From Haemophilus sputorum CCUG 13788 (GTDB taxonomy: Bacteria > Pseudomonadota > Gammaproteobacteria > Enterobacterales > Pasteurellaceae), in contig NZ_AFNK01000053.1 of assembly GCF_000238795.1 (NCBI RefSeq), positions 124,001 to 188,000 of the forward strand: 64,000 nt of DNA, read 5' to 3'. The notes under the pieces were generated by a model, which saw only the letters and a list, made by a program, of their open reading frames with translations, was not told the DNA's origin and searched no databases. Each line of letters opens with the position of its first letter. The stretch's first letter is position 1. The position numbers and the translations under genes are program-made. Shown here in pieces: positions 58,550 to 64,000 of this stretch.

Positions 58550-59743
58550 ATGTCGTTTCATTTATCAGACAATCAAGATCCTTGGGGAAGACCAGGACAA
58601 AAGAGGTCTGAACAACAAGGACAAGGTTCGGCACAAGAGCCAAAGCAAAAGAATGATCAACAACCACCTGATTTAGAAGAAGCATTTTCTAGCTTATTAA
58701 AAAAAATGGGTGGTAGTAATAACAATGGAAATAATCCGTCTTCGTTTACATTCGGCAAATTTTTACCTGCTATTTTAGGTATCGCTGCTGTGGTTTGGGG
58801 TGTTTCGGGTTTTTATACCGTGCAAGAAGCGGAACGTGGTGTGGTTTCACGTTTTGGTAAATTACATGAAGTTGTTATGCCGGGTTTAAACTGGAAACCT
58901 ACATTTATTGACAGTGTGAGTTCAGTCAATGTGCAATTAGTCACGCCATTAAGCACCAAAGGGGCAATGTTGACCCAAGATGAAAATATGGTGCAGGTTG
59001 AAATGACTGTGCAATATCGTGTTGAAGATCCAGCTAAATATCTATTTAAGGTAGATAATCCTGAAGATAGCTTAAGACAAGCAATTGATAGTGCGTTACG
59101 TTATGTGGTTGGCCATATGAAAATGGACGATATTTTAACCACTGGGCGAACAACGGTCAGTGAAAAAACGCGTGAAGAGCTTAATAAAATTATCAATGCT
59201 TACGATATGGGCTTAGCCGTAATCGCAGTAAACTTAGATGATGCGCGCGCACCAGAAGAAGTGAAAGCTGCTTTTGATGATGCGATTAAAGCGCAAGAAG
59301 ATGAACAACGCTTAATTCGTGAAGCTGAGGCTTATGCTCGTGGAAAAGAACCGCTAGCACGCGGTCAAGCACAACGCATTATTGAACAAGCAACGGCTTA
59401 TAAAGAAAAAGTCGTATTAGAAGCGAAAGGGGAAGCCGCTCGCTTAGCGAAATTATTGCCTGAATACAAGGCTTCACCAGAGTTGATGCGTGAGCGTTTG
59501 TATTTACAAACAATGGAAAAAGTGATGGCAAATACACCAAAAGTTGTGATGGAAGGCTCATCACAATTAAACGTATTACCATTAGATAAGATGCTAAATA
59601 AAAATAGTGTGCAAGAGGTGAAAAAAGAACCTGTACAACCACCTTCAAATGTGGAGAACACTGCACCTACGCCAGTTGTCGTTGAAAAAAGCGTACAGCC
59701 AGTAGCCCAAACTGTTGAAAGTGTTCGCAAGGGGAGATTTTAA
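58550..59743 (+). CDS. hflK: HflK, FtsH protease modulator
   Basis: 397 residues from ATG 58550, preferred over an in-frame TTG at 58505 because GGGAG sits 7 bases upstream. An N-terminal Gly/Gln/Pro-rich cytoplasmic segment, one transmembrane helix (LPAILGIAAVVWGVSGFYTV), then a periplasmic SPFH/band-7 domain (VQEAERGVVSRFGKLHEVVMPGLNW) and coiled region. Forms the HflKC complex around FtsH. The stop overlaps the hflC start by one base. The YccA-type BI-1 gene, another FtsH-linked factor, is 5 kb away. Confidence 0.95.
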   Translation: MSFHLSDNQDPWGRPGQKRSEQQGQGSAQEPKQKNDQQPPDLEEAFSSLLKKMGGSNNNGNNPSSFTFGKFLPAILGIAAVVWGVSGFYTVQEAERGVVSRFGKLHEVVMPGLNWKPTFIDSVSSVNVQLVTPLSTKGAMLTQDENMVQVEMTVQYRVEDPAKYLFKVDNPEDSLRQAIDSALRYVVGHMKMDDILTTGRTTVSEKTREELNKIINAYDMGLAVIAVNLDDARAPEEVKAAFDDAIKAQEDEQRLIREAEAYARGKEPLARGQAQRIIEQATAYKEKVVLEAKGEAARLAKLLPEYKASPELMRERLYLQTMEKVMANTPKVVMEGSSQLNVLPLDKMLNKNSVQEVKKEPVQPPSNVENTAPTPVVVEKSVQPVAQTVESVRKGRF

Positions 59744-60630
59744 TGCGTAAATTATTATTACCTGTGATAGCGATATGTGCTTTTGTACTGTTTCAATCTA
59801 TTGTTATTGTGTCTGAAGGCGAACGTGGCATTATGCTACGCTTTAATAAAGTTCAGCGTGATGCGGAGCAAAAAGTGGTTGTCTATGATCCGGGTCTTCA
59901 TTTTAAAGTGCCGTTTATTGATAGCATGAAACGTTTAGATGCACGTATTAAGACACTTGATCCGAAAGAAGCGCGTTTTATTACAGTTGAGAAAAAAGAC
60001 TTACTCGTCAACTCTTATGTAAAATGGAAAATTAGCGATTTTGGACAATTTTATACTTCAACGGGCGGGAATTACCAAAAGGCGGAAGATTTATTACGCA
60101 GTAAAGTGAATGATCGTCTTCGTTCAGAGATCGGTTCCCGAACTATTAAAGATATTGTTTCAGGCTCACGCGGTGAAGTGATGGCTGGTGCACAAAAAGC
60201 TTTAAACAGTGGTGAAAGCGGTGCTGAAAAATTAGGTATTGAAGTGGTAGATGTTCGCGTTAAGCAAATTAACCTGCCAAATGAAGTGTCTTCTTCTATT
60301 TACCAACGGATGCGTGCAGAGCGTGATGCGGTCGCACGTGAACACCGTTCGCAAGGGGAAGAAAAAGCAGAGTTTATTCGTGCTGAAGTAGATAAGAAAG
60401 TAACTTTAATTGAAGCGAATGCGAAGAAAACAGCTGAAGAACTTCAAGGTGCTGGTGATGCTGAAGCGGCGAGAATCTATACCAATGTTTTGGGTAGTGA
60501 AGCTGAATTCTATGCGTTTATGCGTAGCTTAAAAGCTTATGAAGCAAGCTTTACTGAAAGTCAATCAAATATGTTGATTGTGAAACCTGACAGCGATTTC
60601 TTACGTTTTATGAAATCACCAACAAAATAG
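59743..60630 (+). CDS. hflC: HflC, FtsH protease modulator
   Basis: 295 residues: N-terminal transmembrane helix (LLLPVIAICAFVLFQSIVIV) followed by an SPFH/band-7 domain (SEGERGIMLRFNKVQRDA) and a coiled segment (MRAERDAVAREHRSQGEEKAEFIRA). Partner of HflK; translationally coupled (TAATG). Strong terminator after it. Confidence 0.95.
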   Translation: MRKLLLPVIAICAFVLFQSIVIVSEGERGIMLRFNKVQRDAEQKVVVYDPGLHFKVPFIDSMKRLDARIKTLDPKEARFITVEKKDLLVNSYVKWKISDFGQFYTSTGGNYQKAEDLLRSKVNDRLRSEIGSRTIKDIVSGSRGEVMAGAQKALNSGESGAEKLGIEVVDVRVKQINLPNEVSSSIYQRMRAERDAVAREHRSQGEEKAEFIRAEVDKKVTLIEANAKKTAEELQGAGDAEAARIYTNVLGSEAEFYAFMRSLKAYEASFTESQSNMLIVKPDSDFLRFMKSPTK

Positions 60631-60638
60631 TTGTATCT

Positions 60639-60666
60639 AAAAGACCCTCATTTTAGGGTCTTTTTT
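60639..60666 (+). terminator. hflKC terminator
   Basis: AAAAGACCCT (60639-60648), loop CATTTT, AGGGTCTTTT (60655-60664), then TT. Confidence 0.92.
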
Positions 60667-60676
60667 ACGTTTTTAA

Positions 60677-62005
<1,329 letters not shown>

Positions 62006-62030
62006 TTTACTCACGCGAAACTAAAACTAA

Positions 62031-62057
62031 GCACGGAGAGCCTTTCTCCGTGTTTTT
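62031..62057 (+). terminator. purA terminator
   Basis: CACGGAGA (62032-62039) pairs with TCTCCGTG (62045-62052), then TTTTT. Confidence 0.9.
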
Positions 62058-62118
62058 ATTTTAGATTTGGTAAAATTCTTTTAAAATACGACCGCTTGTT
62101 ACTAAATTAGAATCTCAT

Positions 62119-63570
62119 ATGAAATTTATTATTAAACTTTTCCCTGAAATCATGATTAAAAGCGATTCGGTACGTAAACGCTTTATCAAAATTTTAACTT
62201 CCAATATCCGTAATGTCTTGCTGCGTGAAACTGAAAATGTGGCGGTTATTCGTAATTGGGATTTTATTGAAGTTCGCGCCAAAGTTGCAGAAGAAGCACC
62301 AATGGTGCTTGATTTGCTGCAACGTACTCCGGGCATTCACCATATTTTAGAAGTAGAAGAATATCCATTTGAAACGATGCACGATATTTTTGAACAAACA
62401 TTGGCTCAAGTTCGTCCACAACTTGAAGGTAAAACGTTCTGCGTTCGTGTGCGCCGTAAAGGAAAACATGAGTTCCGTTCATTAGATGTTGAACGTTATG
62501 TTGGTGGTGGACTGAATCAACATATTGAAAGTGCGCGTGTGAAATTGACCCAACCCGATGTAACAATTCGCATTGATATTGAGCACGATAAAATGTTACT
62601 GGTTAAAGCACGTCATGAAGGTTTGGGGGGATACCCAATTGGTACGCAAGAAGATGTATTATCATTGATTTCTGGCGGATTTGATTCTGGCGTTTCAAGC
62701 TATATGTTGATTCGTCGTGGTTCACGTGTACATTATTGTTTCTTTAATTTAGGTGGTGCTGCGCATGAAATTGGTGTGAAACAAATGGCATACCATATTT
62801 GGAGCCGTTACAGTACTTCGCATAAAGTCCGCTTTGTCGCAATCAATTTCGAGAATGTGGTTGGAGAGATTTTAGAAAAAGTCGATAACGGACAAATGGG
62901 GGTTGTACTAAAACGTATGATGGTTCGTGCAGCAAGTAAAGTGGCACAGCGTTTTGATATTCAGGCGATTGTGACGGGTGAAGCATTAGGTCAAGTTTCT
63001 AGCCAAACTTTAACTAACTTACGTTTAATTGATAAAGCAGCCGATGCGCTTGTACTTCGTCCGTTAATTACCCATGATAAAGAGCAAATTATTGCAATGG
63101 CGAAAACGATTGGTACGGATGATATTGCAAAATCTATGCCAGAGTTTTGTGGGGTAATTTCTAAAAATCCAACTGTGAAGGCGATTGAAAGCCGTATTCT
63201 TGAAGAAGAAGGGCATTTTAACTTTGATGTATTGGAAGAAGCGGTTCAACAAGCGAAATATTTAGATATTCGTGAGATTGCTCAGCAAACAGAGCAAGAA
63301 GTTACATCCGTAGAAACTACTTCTGAATTAGGTGAAAATGATGTGATTTTAGATATTAGAAGTCCAGAAGAAACAGAAGAATCGCCATTCACTTTAGAAG
63401 GTGTCACTGTTAAAGTATTGCCATTTTATAAGTTATCCAGCCAGTTTGGCAGTTTAGATCAATCTAAACAATATTTGCTTTATTGCCAGCGTGGCGTAAT
63501 GAGTAAATTACAAGCACTCTATCTCAAGGAAAATGGCTTTAGCAATGTAAAAGTGTTTCGAATGAAATAG
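62119..63570 (+). CDS. thiI: ThiI, tRNA 4-thiouridine and thiazole sulfur transferase
   Basis: Puts sulfur on U8 of tRNA and feeds sulfur to thiamine thiazole. 483 residues with all four parts: ferredoxin-like and THUMP domain (about 1-170), PP-loop adenylation domain with SGGFDSG, conserved Cys in [12 protein letters not shown] (the resolving Cys), and a C-terminal rhodanese domain with the persulfide Cys at residue 456 (YCQRGV), the same number as in E. coli. ATG 62119 is preceded by a USS (62091-62099). Terminator at 63585-63632. Confidence 0.95.
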   Translation: MKFIIKLFPEIMIKSDSVRKRFIKILTSNIRNVLLRETENVAVIRNWDFIEVRAKVAEEAPMVLDLLQRTPGIHHILEVEEYPFETMHDIFEQTLAQVRPQLEGKTFCVRVRRKGKHEFRSLDVERYVGGGLNQHIESARVKLTQPDVTIRIDIEHDKMLLVKARHEGLGGYPIGTQEDVLSLISGGFDSGVSSYMLIRRGSRVHYCFFNLGGAAHEIGVKQMAYHIWSRYSTSHKVRFVAINFENVVGEILEKVDNGQMGVVLKRMMVRAASKVAQRFDIQAIVTGEALGQVSSQTLTNLRLIDKAADALVLRPLITHDKEQIIAMAKTIGTDDIAKSMPEFCGVISKNPTVKAIESRILEEEGHFNFDVLEEAVQQAKYLDIREIAQQTEQEVTSVETTSELGENDVILDIRSPEETEESPFTLEGVTVKVLPFYKLSSQFGSLDQSKQYLLYCQRGVMSKLQALYLKENGFSNVKVFRMK

Positions 63571-63584
63571 AAAGGTAAATAAAG

Positions 63585-63632
63585 AAATCTGCATTAAAAG
63601 GTTTATTAACTGATTAGATGCAGATTTTTATT
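63585..63632 (+). terminator. thiI terminator
   Basis: AAATCTGCAT (63585-63594) pairs with ATGCAGATTT (63618-63627), followed by T residues; the loop is long (23 bases). Confidence 0.7.
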
Positions 63633-63808
63633 TTAGAAGCTAAGAACATTATAAAAGAACGCACCAAAATAGAGGCGTAAATAGACTATAGTTTCTTAAA
63701 TTTGATTAAATAACAATTTTTTGTTAGAATTCATTCTCTTTTGGAAACAATCCTTTCAATTTCTACTGAGCGTTTCCTTCAAAATCGCACTTCTCTGTGC
63801 TGTCAATA

Positions 63809-63824
63809 GCATGCGATCGCATGC
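63809..63824. promoter_or_regulatory. 16-base perfect palindrome upstream of the last gene
   Basis: GCATGCGATCGCATGC reads the same on both strands and has a GATC centre. It lies 75 bases before the start codon of the partial gene at 63899, in a 328-base gap that otherwise holds the thiI terminator and a GGAAAC/GTTTCC inverted repeat (63743-63777). Probable operator; regulator unknown. Confidence 0.5.
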
Positions 63825-63898
63825 GTTATTTACATCTTGCATTATCTTAATAAAAACATATTTTTTACTTTCAACTTAATTTAAATAAGGGGAACAGT

Positions 63899-64000
63899 TT
63901 GTCTTTATCTCAATTTATGGAAAAGCGAACGTCATTTAATCCATTTGTGATTTTTATGACACTTTTATTTGTAAGCTCATTAGTGGGGGTCACGTTATTG
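63899..64000 (+). CDS. N terminus of a membrane protein, runs off the window
   Basis: A TTG start at 63899 is well placed after AAGGGGA (7 bases) and opens a frame that continues to base 64000 (34 codons). The start reads SLSQFMEKRTSFNPF and then a hydrophobic segment (VIFMTLLFVSSLVGVTLL) that looks like a first transmembrane helix, probably of a transporter. The internal ATG at 63917 is an alternative start with poorer spacing. Family cannot be told from this much. Confidence 0.55.
   Translation, partial: MSLSQFMEKRTSFNPFVIFMTLLFVSSLVGVTLL

Noticed and set aside
63640-63720. A stretch with ATAGAGGCGTAAA reminiscent of the start of a lysine riboswitch
   Set aside because: The following conserved GGGG...GCCGA core and P4/P5 helices are absent, so it is not called a riboswitch.

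Overview
The window is chromosomal DNA of a member of the Pasteurellaceae. AT-rich coding sequence, gene content close to Haemophilus/Actinobacillus (oadGAB, hktE-type catalase, lipoprotein e(P4), AdhE, hemCDXY, potABC, hflKC-purA, thiI) and above all the DNA-uptake signals point there. I counted about 25 exact copies of the 9-mer ACAAGCGGT (both strands), the core of the Actinobacillus pleuropneumoniae-type (Apl) USS, against about 0.5 expected by chance, and only one copy of the H. influenzae-type core AAGTGCGGT. That favours the Apl-USS clade (Actinobacillus, Mannheimia, Glaesserella, H. ducreyi, H. parahaemolyticus relatives). I cannot name the species from the sequence alone. I saw no rRNA, tRNA, prophage, IS element or CRISPR array; almost everything is core genome.

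Layout. 1-5.8 kb: 3' part of a catalase, a periplasmic rhodanese, then the Na+-pumping oxaloacetate decarboxylase operon oadGAB. 5.9-11.4 kb: lemA plus a DUF3137 membrane gene, a membrane metallophosphoesterase, and adhE with a perfect FNR box. 11.7-16 kb: heme genes hemC-hemD-hemX-hemY. 16-18.6 kb (minus): a second LemA/TPM module (lemA, TPM protein, ygcG-like) followed by a frameshifted ytfJ. 18.7-24.2 kb: metC, dsbB, nhaB, then divergent fadR-phoH (ybeZ). 24.3-29 kb: an orphan secreted protein behind a five-copy 10-bp tandem repeat, then galM-lacZ behind a CRP site. 29-36 kb (minus): apt-dnaX with a programmed frameshift site, an amino-acid antiporter/DUF998-like/argE operon, and an orphan secreted protein. 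36-45 kb: metK with promoter and MetJ operator, a TatD hydrolase, rep, potABC (no potD), ruvAB. 45-50 kb: thrS with a tRNA-anticodon-like leader hairpin, rpmE, two divergent GT9 glycosyltransferases. 50-54 kb (minus): pepB-greB, hel (e(P4)), tusE, a YccA-type BI-1 protein. 54-64 kb: pgsA, uvrC, a PurR-controlled purine-type NCS2 permease, trxA, hflKC, purA, thiI and the start of a membrane protein running off the end.

How it works together. The energy genes (adhE under FNR, oadGAB, NhaB) fit a facultative fermenter that uses Na+ and H+ gradients. Operators that can be read directly (FNR at adhE, CRP at galM-lacZ, MetJ at metK, PurR at the purine permease, a ThrRS-type operator at thrS) match enterobacterial regulatory logic. 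Intrinsic terminators are abundant, and several are built from two inverted USS.

I found no large undescribed system. The most interesting items are small: the ytfJ frameshift lying exactly on an A_AAA_AAG slippery heptamer with dnaX as an in-window control; the 10-bp tandem repeat with chained mini-ORFs upstream of an orphan secreted protein; a Neisserial-type DUS and the only Hin-type USS next to each other at 2.0 kb; and two start codons (tusE, uvrC) placed immediately after strong hairpins.
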